Notes: a model not told the origin generated them from the letters alone. A stretch of 64,000 bases of DNA from Schistocerca nitens (GCF_023898315.1 NC_064616.1:546831602-546895601); one strand, 5' to 3'; shown: positions 11,490-22,689, counted from the stretch's first letter. A program made the numbers and translations.

Positions 11490-11705
11490 ACCTAATGACC
11501 GAGACCATGCTACATGTTAGGAAAACATGACATCTCAGAAGGTCAACAGCTGTAAGCTCCACCCACACCAAGCCCTGTTCCGCCCACTGTGTAAACTGGG
11601 GGAATAAGGACACCTCATTGGTTGAAACACTCGTCTTCGTCCGTCTACTCGGTCGGTACCAGAGGAGTAGGAGACAACAGGAGGTAGACAACTCCAGCGG
11701 CTGCC
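11490..11705 (-). repeat. Unclassified dispersed repeat, copy 1 (inverted match at 57.55 kb)
   Basis: The reverse complement of this stretch aligns by eye over about 200 bp with 57548-57745. Shared blocks include the run around GGGTGGAGCTTA, GACCTTCTnAGnTGTCATG and TTTCCTAACA. It contains CCAATGAG near a GC-rich segment, so a promoter or LTR fragment is conceivable. No coding frame and no terminal repeats are visible. Confidence 0.8.
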
Positions 11706-13346
11706 TTATCGGAGCTGTGTTAGGCTGACTTGCGTTGTGTGGAAACTGTGTTTGTTACTTCTAAGTACGTTTCTCCACATAGTCATAAACTTCAACAGTG
11801 GGTCACTGATCGATTATAAACAAGTTGTATAAAACTTCATCCGCGCTAACAGCAACCAATGTCTATAATATTTAATCATCTCTTCAGTCTCTCCTAACAC
11901 TAATCTAGTAATGGAATATTACAAATTTACTCGTTTTCAGTGAAGCAGTATTCCCACAAAATCAGATTAACAAGATGTAAGACTAACAATAATATACAGT
12001 CCGATGTGTCTGAAGCAACTATGACAATTGAGACTATATGTGGTAATGCACGAAAAGTCTTCTCTGTAGGTCTCCTGAATATTGAGAGCAAAGATGAAAC
12101 AATGAACTACGATTTATATCCAAAATGTACATTGTAGTGACCTCTACATTGCGTAGCGATGTTGAATTATTTCATTTGCTTCTCATCCTTCATGTAAGTG
12201 AAAGGGCTGGAAGATAACGTCCTAAGTTACAAAATATTCCTTTTATTACGAGTTGTACTTAAACTTAACGTACAGTTTTGGATTTCATCATGTTTCTATA
12301 GTTCGAACTAAATCAATGGGAATTTGAATCAGACGTACGCACTGTGTTGGAGGCAGAGGGGTAGTGGGAATGGTGAGAGGATTGCTGAATAATTAGGCAT
12401 ACCGTGTGATTGAGATGTTACTAGGCCTTATACTGACCATTGGCTTCGGAACTGAGCTCGATATAATCAGGTTTTATCGCTGTCTGATCCTTGGTAATTT
12501 GTGCGTGGGACACTCACATGTGATCCCTTGTAGGCACTAAGGTTTTGTAGTCCATTGTATTAAACGTTAATTATTAGTACTACAGTTCAGGAAAAACAGC
12601 CAGTACCACAATTAAATGTAGTAACATGTTATTAACAGGGCCGCTGTCGTCTCTCGCGGCGTGTTATAGCGGATAGGTTACAACGAAAAAATTTACGCCT
12701 CAGTGTACGCTAAGGAACAATAACCACAGAGCATATCACCACACAGAACAGCTGCATCTTTACGTGATTTAAACGCCAGTGTAGAACATGTAAACGTTTG
12801 CTTCCGGCAATACACAGGACGCAGGCATCAGAATGAACTCAGGAGCAACATGACAGAAAAATCCGTCCAGACAGATAAGTCATGGAACGTGATTTAAGCG
12901 CCAATGGTAGTGTACTAGTACAACGGAAACCACAACAGGTAATGAATTCTGTTTGTCAACATAGGATAGTTCAGATAGGTACTACATGTACTAATCCTGC
13001 GTGGAAGGTTTGTTTGTGAGGGTTTTAAATGGTAACCGTCTGTCACAAGAAAACGCTGAAGTAACCTACCACTCCATCGTGGGCCTGTCTTCGAAAACCG
13101 GCGGTATTCAACGGATAACATCTAGCCTCAGCAAGGAAATTCGCTGAAACCCCCTTCCCACATTCACCATTAAGAGCATATACCCTATGCCTAAAACGTT
13201 ATGCAGCGCATGTGTGACACCATGCAATGTGGCTCCTTGGAGATTACTTGACCATCCCCGTGAACTGTGGATAACACTTGGGCGATCTAGAATTACGATG
13301 TACATCTATGTATACAGGGGGTTCCAGGAAAAATCCACAAGTATTC
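11706..13346. other. Unassigned AT-rich sequence
   Basis: No frame here has a recognisable motif on either strand, and I see no repeat structure, tRNA-like box or terminal repeat. Short frames at 11940-12137 and 12915-13305 look like chance. Confidence 0.4.
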
Positions 13347-13348
13347 TA

Positions 13349-14117
13349 GGGTGTTACAAAATGGTACGGCCAAACTTTCAGGAAACATTCCTCACACACA
13401 AAGAAAGAAAGTATGTTATGTGGACATGTGTCCGGAAACGCTTACTTTCCATGTTAGAGCTCATTTTATTACTTCTCTTCAAATCACATTAATCATGGAA
13501 TGGAAACACACAGCAACAGAACGTACCAGCGTGACTTCAAACACTTTGTTAGAGGAAATGTTCAAAATGTCCTCCGTTAGCGAGGATACATGCATCCACC
13601 TTCCGTCGCATGGAATCCCTGATGCGCTGATGCAGCCATGGAGAATGGCGTATTGTATCACAGCCGTCCACAAGACGAGCACGAAGAGTCTCTACATTTG
13701 GTACCGGGGTTGCGTAGACAAGAGCTTTCAAATGCCCCCATAAATGAAAGTCAAGAGAGTTGAGGTCAGGAGAGCGTGGAGGCCATGGAATTGGTCCGCC
13801 TCTACCGATCCATCGGTCACCGAATCTGTTGTTGAGAAGCGTACGAATACTTCGACTAAAATGTGCAGGAGCTCCATCGTGCATGAACCACATGTTGTGT
13901 CGTATTTGTAAAGGCACATGTTCTAGCAGCACAGGTAGAGTATCCCGTATGAAATTATGGCGGTGAATCGAGGAAGTGCAGTAGATACTGACGAAACTAA
14001 AATGAGCTCTAACTTGGAAATTAAGCGTTTCCGGACACATGTCCACATAACATCTTTTCTTTATTTGTGTGTGAGGAATGTTTCCTGAAAGTTTGGCCGT
14101 ACCTTTTTGTAACACCC
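13349..14117 (-). mobile_element. DD41D mariner-type element, internally deleted, with ~120-bp TIRs
   Basis: The first ~120 bp (GGGTGTTACAAAATGGTACG onward, 13349-13470) reappear inverted at about 13990-14117 with only scattered differences. TA lies on both sides (13347-13348 and 14118-14119). The 769-bp interior keeps only the C-terminal part of a transposase on the minus strand. It is therefore a deletion derivative that could move only if a full-length relative supplied enzyme. Confidence 0.85.
13549..13970 (-). pseudogene. DD41D mariner transposase, C-terminal part
   Basis: Minus-strand frame with MWFMHDGAPAHFSRSIRTLL (second catalytic Asp in HDGAPAH) and WPPRSPDLNSLDFHLWGHLK (third catalytic residue, Asp in SLDF), then VETLRARLVDGC and an end reading NGGHFEHFL. 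Counting between the two Asp gives 41 residues, the DD41D pattern of a mariner-related lineage. The DNA-binding domain and first Asp have been removed by an internal deletion that joins the right inverted repeat to the middle of the gene. The frame continues into the repeat and the microsatellite beyond 13970, which is not real coding sequence. Confidence 0.8.
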
Positions 14118-14164
14118 TATATATATATATATATATTGTGTGTGTGTGTGTGTGTGTGTGTGTA
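14118..14164. repeat. (TA)n(TG)n microsatellite
   Basis: About ten TA units are followed directly by about fourteen TG units. It begins at the TA target site of the adjoining mariner-type element, so the element probably landed in a TA-rich repeat. Confidence 0.95.
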
Positions 14165-14179
14165 TTTATGTACGTATGT

Positions 14180-15350
14180 TTCACATCTCCACGTAAACAA
14201 CTCTACCGATTTCATCCAAAATTGGTACACATAATACTTACTGTCCAGAATGAGCCCCAGTGGGAGTGAGAACCTCCTACCTCTCAAAGGAATGGGCTGA
14301 AATAGTAGCGTAGTTCACGACTCACGAACTGCCAGAACTCATTTTTTCAGTATTTGAGAATAGAGCGCTTAGTGACTTGCAACAAATTTTACACCAAATT
14401 TCAAATGTTTACGAGAAATTTGGTCACTCGCTCCACCCATAAAATGTTGAAAAAAAAATGACTTTATGTCTTACTACATTCTAACTATTCACGCAGTAAA
14501 ACTGTCACATCATTCTTGACTTTTTCATTTATTATTTCTGGACTAGTTATTCTGTTAGGAACACATTTGCAGACAGTAATCAAATATACCGCTAGATATA
14601 CCTGAAAAATTCTATGATTGGTTCAGGAGTTATGACATCATAAAAATTGAGCCACGTGACACTGAAAGTGCAAGGCGAAATTTGATAGAGATAAAGGTAA
14701 AATAAGTGTATAATTACGTGTGAAATATATTAAATATATATTAGATGTGTGCATGTTGGCAAAACCATGGGTAAAAAGCTCCTTCTGAACACCTGGATCT
14801 GTTTCAATCAAATACCTTACTCAGTATCATGAAATAAACGATTTGGGGGTATGGACCAGGAACTTCCTATTGGGATGAGGCTGATAAAGTGGACAGAGTA
14901 AGGGGAGGAAGAAATGGATTGACAGAGGAGGGGGGGAGAGGAGGAGAAGGGCAAAGATAGGGAGAAGGAAAGATGGACAGAGAGAGGTAGACGGGGAAAT
15001 GGACAGAGACCTGGAAGATGAGGAGTGAGAGTGAATTGGGGGGGGGGGGGGGGTTGACCGAATAAGGAGGTAAGAGGAAATGGACAGAGAGATGGGGAGG
15101 AGGAGATGGACTTAAGAGGTGGAGGACTAGATTGTCAGAAAGGGGAGGACAAAGAGATGGACGTAGAGTGGGAGGCGGAACACATGGACAAAGAGAAGGG
15201 GTGAGTAGCGATGGGCAGAGAGAGGGCATGGTGATATGCAGAGAAAGTGCGGGTGGAAGAGGTGGACAGATATAGGGGTGAGGAGAAGATAAATGGAGAC
15301 GGAGGGAGGAGTTGGACAGAGAGAGTTAGAAGGAGAAGGTAGATTAATAG
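14180..15350 (+). repeat. Unclassified repeat ending in a purine-rich minisatellite
   Basis: The first 700 bp share blocks with 17030-17268 in the same orientation (for example GCGACTTGCAACAAA-like and the following TTTCAAA). From about 14870 to 15345 the plus strand is almost pure A/G with a degenerate repeated motif ATGGACAGAGAG spaced at irregular intervals of roughly 25-40 bp, and a G16 run at 15038-15053. The proline/serine-rich frames on the opposite strand (14867-15377) are a by-product of this composition. The element class is unknown. Confidence 0.6.
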
Positions 15351-15697
15351 AACTGGAATTGTTAAATACCCAGACAATGCCAGGTACTCAGCGTAGAGTC
15401 AATATTTTAGAGATACGTAGTGCAGACTGTTTCCAAAATTATTTCCATATAACATGTGTCCGGTTCTTATTTATTTATTTATTTATTTTTTTGTTACGGT
15501 GATATAAATGTCAGAATATAACTCGAACAAATACTCCCAGAATGTGTTAAGGAAAGGTAAATCTACTTCACTTTTGAATCATCTTGACAAGACAAGTATT
15601 ATGTGGCAGCTCTATTCATAATCCGAACCAACAATTTATCACCTGCGTTTACTTTCCTGATTCGCTTTTCAACGTCTCACATGCAAAATTATGAATG
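15351..15697. other. Unassigned; includes a short (ATTT)n run
   Basis: A short ATTT microsatellite lies at about 15468-15490. Nothing else is recognisable. Confidence 0.5.
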
Positions 15698-15707
15698 CGT
15701 AAGGTCT

Positions 15708-15899
15708 AGGCCGGCCGCGGTGGTCTAGCGGTTCTAGGCGCTCAGTCCGGAACCGCGCGACTGCTACGGTCTCAGGTTCGAATCCTGCCTCGGGCATGGA
15801 TGTGTGTGATGTCCTTAGGTTAGTTAGGTTTAAGTAGTTCTACGTTCTAGGGGACAGATGTTAAGTCCCATAGTGCTCAGAGCCATTTGAACAATTTTT
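15708..15899 (+). mobile_element. tRNA-derived SINE, type 1
   Basis: The head has an RNA polymerase III A box (TGGTCTAGCGG) and B box (GGTTCGAATCC), followed by a tRNA-unrelated body containing CTTAGGTTAGTTAGGTTTAA and ending CAGAGCCATTTGAACAATTTT. A 10-bp target duplication CGTAAGGTCT flanks it (15698-15707 and 15900-15909). It depends on LINE enzymes for movement. Confidence 0.92.
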
Positions 15900-15909
15900 C
15901 GTAAGGTCT

Positions 15910-16266
15910 GGGGACATTAGTGACCAAGAAATGTGAACATTGCTGCCAAGCCATCTCCTGTCGAATGTTAGGTTTAGGGGCTGTGCCACCTGACAGCTAC
16001 ATTGTGTAGGGGTTCAGTCGTGCTGGAGGAACGCACCCATTCCAGCAACCAAAGGAACTTCATCCAATAACATGGGACCTCCGCTTTAAAGAAATCAGAA
16101 TTGTGGGATAAAAATGACAGTCGATGAATAAAGCCACTACAACTGGAGTACCATGACAGGATACTAAAGTTTATCTCTGTAACCATAACAATGGACAAAG
16201 TTAACCCGGAATATTGCATTTCGAATTAATCGAGACAACCAACTCATGAAATATTTACTATTCCAC
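15910..16266. other. Unassigned spacer between two SINEs
   Basis: No motif or repeat recognised. The minus-strand frame 15974-16219 has no recognisable domain. Confidence 0.4.
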
Positions 16267-16278
16267 CTGAAACAACAC

Positions 16279-16479
16279 CGAACGGTGTGGCCATGCGGTT
16301 CTAGGCGCTTCAGTCTGGAGCCGCTCGACCGCTACGGTCGCAGGTTCGAATCCTGTCTCGGGCATGGATGTGTGTACCGTCCTTAGGTTTGTTAGGTTTA
16401 AGTAGTTCTAGGTTCTAGGGGACTGATGATCACAGACTTTAAGTCCCATAGTGCTCTGAGCCATTTGAACCATTTGAAT
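16279..16479 (+). mobile_element. tRNA-derived SINE, type 1
   Basis: Same family and orientation as the copy at 15708: B box GGTTCGAATCC, the TTAGGTTTGTTAGGTTTAAG body, and an end GAGCCATTTGAACCATTTGAA. The imperfect flanking repeat CTGAAACA (16267-16274 and 16480-16487) is its likely target duplication. The A-box region reads GGCCATGCGGTTC, slightly decayed. Confidence 0.88.
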
Positions 16480-16861
16480 CTGAAACACCAAGCATATTCT
16501 GCAAACTACCACGCAGTGCGTGCTGGAGAGTACACCGTACCAGTATTACGGATTTTCTTTCACATTTAAATCGCATATTAAACGAGAAAAATGTCTCTGT
16601 AAGTTCCCTAATCTTTCGTACATTATCCTCATGATCCCTACACGAGATATATGTCGATGGCAGCAAAGTGGTCTCACAGTCGGTTTCGAATACTGGTTCT
16701 CTTCTTTTACCCAATACGGTTTCTCGAAAACTACGAGGTCTTTCCTTCAACGGGTCTGATTTCCATTTCCCAAGCGTTTCTGTAACACTTTCGTATGGCC
16801 TATGACGACCTATTACGAGCCTATCTGCGCATAAGTCAATTGAACGTACACACCGAAAATG

Positions 16862-16960
16862 TCTGGCCCACTAACTGAGTGGTTAGCTGAGTGCCTTATG
16901 GTGGTCCCAGGTTTGATTCCCGGTCGGTCAGAGATTCTCTCCTCTCTGAGAATGAGTTTC
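16862..16960 (+). mobile_element. tRNA-like head of a further SINE family
   Basis: TAACTGAGTGGTTAG resembles an A box and GGTTTGATTCC a B box, about 35 bp apart as in tRNA genes. The 3' half does not fold as an acceptor stem, and the sequence continues into GAGATTCTCTCCTCTCTGAG, which is not tRNA. I read it as a SINE head rather than a tRNA gene. No target duplication was found. Confidence 0.45.
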
Positions 16961-17029
16961 ATGACACTGCGGTTTAATTTGTTACTTGTATCTTACCAAC
17001 TCTATTTGCATAATACTTTGTAGACGGAG

Positions 17030-17268
17030 TACCTACAGATATCACTAAAGGTATCATTGATACCATTATACGACACATATTTCAGGAGATATGACGCTAT
17101 AAACATCGAGACTCTTGAAAAACTAGCTTCCGCTTAAAATGAGGTGCACATTACCCAAGCCACATTCTTCTAGTGTTTCTTAATGAGAGCAGGTAGCGAC
17201 TTGCAAAAAACTTTTTACAGACTTTCAAACCTTTCTGTCTCCTTCCTGATTACATGCCTAGTGTTAAA
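17030..17268 (+). repeat. Unclassified repeat, partial second copy
   Basis: Shares scattered blocks with the 14180-15350 repeat (the GAGCAGGTAGCGACTTGCAA region against GAGCGCTTAGTGACTTGCAA) in the same orientation. It stops where Tc1 copy B begins, so copy B either inserted in it or at its edge. No purine-rich tail is present on the far side of copy B. Confidence 0.5.
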
Positions 17269-17270
17269 TA

Positions 17271-18692
17271 CACTCCTGGAAATTGAAATAAGAACACCGT
17301 GAATTCATTGTCCCAGGAAGGGGAAACTTTATTGACACATTCCTGGGGTCAGATACATCACATGATCACACTGACAGAACCACAGGCACATAGACACAGG
17401 CAACAGAGCATGCACAATGTCGGCACTAGTACAGTGTATATCCACCTTTCGCAGCAATGCAGGCTGCTATTCTCCCATGGAGACGATCGTAGAGATGCTG
17501 GATGTGGTCCTGTGGAACGGCTTGCCATGCCATTTCCACCTGGCGCCTCAGTTGGACCAGCGTTCGTGCTGGACGTGCAGACCGCGTGAGACGACGCTTC
17601 ATCCAGTCCCAAACATGCTCAATGGGGGACAGATCCGGAGATCTTGCTGGCCAGGGTAGTTGACTTACACCTTCTAGAGCACGTTGGGTGGCACGGGATA
17701 CATGCGGACGTGCATTGTCCTGTTGGAACAGCAAGTTCCCTTGCCGGTCTAGGAATGGTAGAACGATGGGTTCGATGACGGTTTGGATGTACCGTGCACT
17801 ATTCAGTGTCCCCTCGATGATCACCAGTGGTGTACGGCCAGTGTAGGAGATCGCTCCCCACACCATGATGCCGGGTGTTGGCCCTGTGTGCCTCGGTCGT
17901 ATGCAGTCCTGATTGTGGCGGTCACCTGCACGGCGCCAAACACGCATACGACCATCATTGGCACCAAGGCAGAAGCGACTCTCATCGCTGAAGACGACAC
18001 GTCTCCATTCGTCCCTCCATTCACGCCTGTCGCGACACCACTGGAGGCGGGCTGCACGATGTTGGGGCGTGAGCGGAAGACGGCCTAACGGTGTGCGGGA
18101 CCGTAGCCCAGCTTCATGGAGACGGTTGCGAATGGTCCTCGCCGATACCCCAGGAGCAACAGTGTCCCTAATTTGCTGGGAAGTGGCGGTGCGGTCCCCT
18201 ACGGCACTGCGTAGGATCCTACGGTCTTGGTGTGCATCCGTGCGTCGCTGCGGTCCGGTCCCAGGTCGACGGGCACGTGCACCTTCCGCCGACCACTGGC
18301 GACAACATCGATGTACTGTGGAGACCTCACGCCCCACGTGTTGAGCAATTCGGCGGTACGTCCACCCGGCCTCCCGCATGCCCACTATACGCCCTCGCTC
18401 AAAGTCCGTCAACTGCACATACGGTTCACGTCCACGCTGTCGCGGCATGCTACCAGTGTTAAAGACTGCGATGGAGCTCCGTATGCCACGGCAAACTGGC
18501 TGACACTGACGGCGGCGGTGCACAAATGCTGCGCAGCTAGCGCCATTCGACGGCCAACACCGCGGTTTCTGGTGTGTCCGCTGTGCCGTGCGTGTGATCA
18601 TTGCTTGTACAGCCCTCTCGCGGTGTCCGGAGCAAGTATGGTGGGTCTGACACACCGGTGTCAATGTGTTCTTTTTTCCATTTCCAGGAGTG
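17271..18692 (-). mobile_element. Tc1-like element, intact copy B (1,422 bp)
   Basis: Same termini as copy A (CACTCCTGGAAATTGAAATA and its inverted partner), flanked by TA at 17269-17270 and 18693-18694, and exactly the same length. It encodes the transposase on the minus strand. Confidence 0.95.
17426..18448 (-). CDS. Tc1-like transposase (copy B), 340 aa, apparently complete
   Basis: Same protein as copy A, started at the shared MPRQRGREPY; the open frame above it (to 18826) is non-coding flank containing a G16 run read as prolines. D155, D244 and E277 are all present, with FQQDNARPH around the second Asp. Private differences from the other two copies are DAHQ for DARQ, VIIEG for VIVEG, VEMAW for VQMAW and DHIQ for DYIQ. 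None hits a catalytic residue, so this copy could be functional. Expression cannot be judged from the sequence; no promoter beyond the element's own ~250-bp leader is evident. Confidence 0.9.
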   Translation of the reverse strand: MPRQRGREPYVQLTDFERGRIVGMREAGWTYRRIAQHVGREVSTVHRCCRQWSAEGARARRPGTGPQRRTDAHQDRRILRSAVGDRTATSQQIRDTVAPGVSARTIRNRLHEAGLRSRTPLGRLPLTPQHRAARLQWCRDRREWRDEWRRVVFSDESRFCLGANDGRMRVWRRAGDRHNQDCIRPRHTGPTPGIMVWGAISYTGRTPLVIIEGTLNSARYIQTVIEPIVLPFLDRQGNLLFQQDNARPHVSRATQRALEGVSQLPWPARSPDLSPIEHVWDWMKRRLTRSARPARTLVQLRRQVEMAWQAVPQDHIQHLYDRLHGRIAACIAAKGGYTLY

Positions 18693-18694
18693 TA

Positions 18695-20090
18695 CAAAAC
18701 AGAGTAACTGATTTGTAAAGTGATGAGGGACCTGAAGCTTTTTATGGGCTGGGGGGGGGGGGGGGGAGGAGGTAGGAGATCGTTTCTGTAAGGATTCGGG
18801 GATACTGTTACTGTAGAGTTGGTCACAATATCGTTTTATGTACTATTTCGATTACAAACACATTGTACATTCCGGTAACACTTCTGGCTAAGTCTTCCAT
18901 TTCACTTCGCATATTAAACACAGTTGTGAGACCGCAACCTTACAAGAATATGATAGTTATACAACAGGCAATCGGTTGCAACTAAATTTTACTTCTACCA
19001 GGAATCGACGTCGACTAACGCTGTCTCCATCAGAACAGCCCCAGTTACCTAAAACGAGTGTAAAAAAACATTAACATAGAGAAAGAATGGGGAATAAACA
19101 GTTGCAATTCCGAAGAGATTATGAGAAGAACTTAATCGCATGTAGTAACTGACGAACAAATTTAAGAGTAATGATGCTTACGCTGAAAGGCATCTACTGG
19201 AGCACACTTATATGTGGCACCAGAATACCATAAGAATATTAATAAATTAATAAATGAAACTAGAATAGTATAAACGATGAATGTCTTTGATGGGTTCGAT
19301 AATGCGGATCGCCGACAGTGTGCGAACGCAGTGCGAAAATACGGCTGGACGCACGGTCGTAAGTAGCTGTCTGTTTGGGAACGACGCTGGAGTATGCAGA
19401 TTCTGTGGTTTGCTGTATGAAGCTACCAAGAGTTAGATTAATGTAGGTATGTCAGTATTGTTCAATATGGAAGCAGAAGCCTTCAGGCAAATACGGTAAC
19501 AATGTTCAATAATTATGACTTCTGTTTTTGCCAGCGCGTTAATATAGATGTGTTGGCTGAAAATTTGTAATTGTTGAGTAATCCCAGAATCAACATAAAC
19601 TGTTTTGAAAAATGTCTAGTTAGATATTACATTTTTGTAATGCTTTTAAGATTTGTTAGCAGAGTTATGTATAATTTGATGATTTGCATTTATGTTGGAT
19701 TAATGAAGTTCTATAATAATACATGGTGTTTAAATCTCATTGTACTCAATCAATTGTGAGTAATGTAGCTTAAATTGCCAGATGTTTTTGAAACTCCAAA
19801 CATAACTTGCAATATAATTTTGCTAAAAAACTGAGAGTTAGTGATTCACCATAACCAGTACCGCCTCCCAGTCCCGATTATATATTTCTTAAAGAAGTTG
19901 AAATTTCTCAAGTGTTCTCGTGTTACATGTGTATTTCAAGTATTATGGCCAGCACTGCACACTGCTGAGCGTGTAGGTGGCATTCATATTTTTGTGAGAG
20001 ACAAGAATATATCACGTTTCACCGTTGCTGCTTTAGAGGTAAGACAATTTAATTTACTTGTTATGTGCAGAGGTGCCAAAGTTATCAGTT
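18695..20090. other. Unassigned AT-rich sequence
   Basis: Contains a G16 run at 18751-18766. No frame with a recognisable motif and no repeat structure were found on either strand. Confidence 0.4.
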
Positions 20091-20099
20091 CCTAAGGGG

Positions 20100-20295
20100 T
20101 CAAAGGGCTCTGAGCACTATAGGACTTGACATCTGAGGTCATCAGTCCCCTAGAACTTAGAACTACTTAAACCTTACTAACCTAAGGACTTCACACACAC
20201 CCATGCCCGAGGCAGGATTCGAACCTGCGACCGTAGCAGTCGCGCGGTTCCGGACTGAAGCGCCTAGAACCACTCGGCCACCGCGGCCGACAGTG
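20100..20295 (-). mobile_element. tRNA-derived SINE, type 1
   Basis: Reverse-complement copy of the SINE at 15708: GGATTCGAACC is the inverted B box, and the tRNA head ends near 20289 with CCGCGGCCG. A 9-bp target duplication CCTAAGGGG flanks it (20091-20099 and 20296-20304). Confidence 0.9.
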
Positions 20296-20339
20296 CCTAA
20301 GGGGCTGAATGTAATTTAGAGTGACTGGATTTCATTATT

Positions 20340-20690
20340 GGTACTGGGAGTTGCAATGCCAAATCAATTCGTGTAAAGTTTTGCTAACAATAACACCGAG
20401 TAATCACACCACTTGCAGTAACGACCCACAACACGACAATTAGAGTTCTATATCCCCTCCAGCGATCTGACTTCATTCAACGTAATCGTAAAGTATATTA
20501 TTTCATTATTATAAAAGAACGTTACGCTTGGCAACAGCTCTCCCACTCGTCCGCTTTGTGAAGTCTTTGATATTAAAATAGTCACATAAATATATTCAGT
20601 TCTCTCAAGCACTCGGTAGCGATAATAGTAGTTAGATCTTTTCGCGCAACGCAGTTTACGAACTTGTATTAAATTATTCTACATTTCATT
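20340..20690 (+). promoter_or_regulatory. Possible LTR or leader of the downstream gag relic
   Basis: It lies upstream of the gag-like frame at 20794, contains TATAAAAG (about 20511) and ends ...ACATTTCA followed by TTGGCAACATT, which has the form of an LTR end followed by a TGG-initiated primer-binding site. I could not find the partner LTR, so this is tentative. Confidence 0.3.
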
Positions 20691-20793
20691 GGCAACATTA
20701 TGCTCTGCCTTGTTTTTTTGTTTTTGTTTTTTTTTTCATTGAGTTGAGTGCTGAAGATTTGTCTTTGGATTTGTGATCTGTATTTGATTTACA

Positions 20794-22430
20794 ATGCCGC
20801 TCAAAAGTGTCAAGGTTACGGCGCGTCGTTTTACAATTACAGACACTGAAATAGACGACTTTCCGATTTTTTACAACAATTTTGACTATGATAGTGACCA
20901 TTTTGCGGTGCAGCAGTTGCTAAGCACCACAGAAAACATTAGTTCAGTTTCCAAAAGTAATGAACAAATTCCTGACACTGTAATTTCACCCTCGTATTTG
21001 ACTAGTAATCAGACGGTAGAATCCGGTATTGTGGACGCCGCTGATCTGCACATGGCTGATGTGCACAACTCAAAACTTGATTGTTTACTGATTGAGGTCG
21101 GCGATTTGCATCCTTTTCACTTAGTTGATCTGACCGCCAATAGTATGTCAAAGGAAAAATTTGTGTAAAGTGCTCAGTGTGTTCTTGGAAAACCGTCTGC
21201 TTTTATTAACTGCAGTTGTGCAGGTAACGCAACAAACGAGACGTCCATGGTTGTGGATGATGTCTCCAAACCACAGAACACAACACAGGTGACATCCGAC
21301 GCATCTGCTAAAAAGAATACGGAAGCGATGCTTCAAATTCTCATGCAAATGATGGTTAAACATAATTAAAAAACTGATCATATCAATGAACGATTTAATA
21401 TAAATGATGAAAAATCGTCCGTCATACGAGAAATTCAAGTTGTTGATATCACGACTCATTTCAGTGAACAATTTTCCAGTTTATGAGAAACAGAAGTTGT
21501 CGCCACGACTGATAACCGTTTCAAACAGGTAGATACAGACATTGAGGCCAGTGAGGAACCTCTTGGCGATAAAATTGAAGCCATAGCCAGGCAATGCGCA
21601 GACAGTACCAAACCTTTGAGAGAAGACATTAATGCTTCAAGATGTCAGTGTAGTGACACCCATGAAAAGCTTACAGAAGAAATCCAATCAGTTAATGAAA
21701 GAATAGATCAACAAGACACTCGATTAGAAGCACGTCTTAAAGTTCACACTAGCCGGCTGCTATGACCGAGCTGTTCTAGGCGCTTCAGTCCGGAACCGCG
21801 CTCCTACTGCGGTCGCAGGTTCGAATCCTGCCTGAGGCATGGATGTGTGTGATGGCCTTAGGTTAGTTAGGTTTAAGTAGTTCCAGGTCTAGGGGATTGA
21901 TGACCTCAGAAGTTAAGTCCCATAGTGCTTAGCGCCATTTGAACCATTTTTTAAAGTTCACACTGAGACCTCGGAAAAGCGATACCAAGACTTCCAGCAT
22001 AAACACACTGACGAAAACAATCAGTTTTTACAGTCATTAGCACAACAGCGAACATAGTAGAACAGCAGTTGCTCAATTGTCTTACAACCCATGTTGACAC
22101 TAGTATAAATTCCGTTACAGAAGAGGTTAACAGAGTAAAAGAGTCACAGAACGAAACAGAGACAGATGTAACTGATTTCAAAACCACTGTTGACACACGA
22201 ATCCAAAAAGTTAAAGAAAAGCGTAGGGATGACACTGAGTCGGCAAGTTACCTTCCGCTAATGACCATAGCAGTATTGCGCCCTAAAACCAACAAACAAG
22301 TTACCTTCTTGAACAAATAGAGCTGGTGCAGGACCCTGAGACAATTAAAGAAGAATTAAAGAAGATCAACAATACTACACGAAAACTACAGAACCAAGTC
22401 CACACACATTCTTATGCTCAGGGAAAGATG
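20794..22430 (+). pseudogene. LTR-retrotransposon gag-like relic with coiled coil
   Basis: One frame starts MPLKSVKVTARRFTITDTEI and can be followed for about 320 codons with three in-frame stops (near 21166, 21367 and 21484) and no frameshift, up to a SINE at 21751. The first part is acidic; from about 21370 it becomes a heptad-rich coiled coil (for example EEIQSVNERIDQQDTRLEA) that resumes after the SINE. No capsid, zinc knuckle or pol follows before the piggyBac element at 22694. The organisation (acidic N-terminus, coiled coil) matches the gag relics at 3.1-6.1 and 33.3-34.7 kb. Calling it gag is an inference from that similarity. Confidence 0.45.
21751..21950 (+). mobile_element. tRNA-derived SINE, type 1, inside the gag relic
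   Basis: Standard type 1 SINE with B box GGTTCGAATCC and tail GCCATTTGAACCATTT. A 14-bp perfect target duplication TTAAAGTTCACACT flanks it (21737-21750 and 21951-21964) and sits in the gag coiled-coil frame, so the SINE is younger than the gag element. Confidence 0.95.
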
Positions 22431-22689
22431 TGAAGAGCAAGATTAGAAACACTTTGTAACACCATAGCTCTAATGCAGTACTGATTTATTTTGCCTTTTG
22501 TTTTGTTTAGTGTTATATCGTTGAGTTTCTGTAAATGTTGTTGGATTGAATCGATACCATGAGAGTGTTTATTCTTTTGTGTTAAAAACTTTGATGTCTT
22601 TTAGAGTGTAGGAAGTGTAATCCTTGTAATATGTACAATATCAGCAAATTACATGTTTTGTCTTCCTCATATAATGTCTTTGGTTATCT
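22320..22689. other. Unassigned sequence between gag relic and piggyBac
   Basis: The coiled-coil frame fades out by about 22430; beyond it is T-rich DNA without a frame or repeat. It could be the end of the same LTR element. Nothing firm is seen. Confidence 0.3.

Noticed and set aside
14867..15377. Pro/Ser/Leu-rich frames on the minus strand
   Set aside because: Produced by the purine-rich minisatellite on the other strand.
15720..15800. Apparent tRNA gene (A and B boxes)
   Set aside because: No acceptor stem pairing; the sequence continues into the SINE body and is flanked by a target duplication. The same applies at 16290, 20230, 21770, 53430, 53530 and 59110.
18449..18826. N-terminal extension of the copy B transposase, with a proline run
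   Set aside because: It crosses the terminal repeat and flanking G16 run and differs from the extensions of the other copies; the shared start is the Met at 18448.
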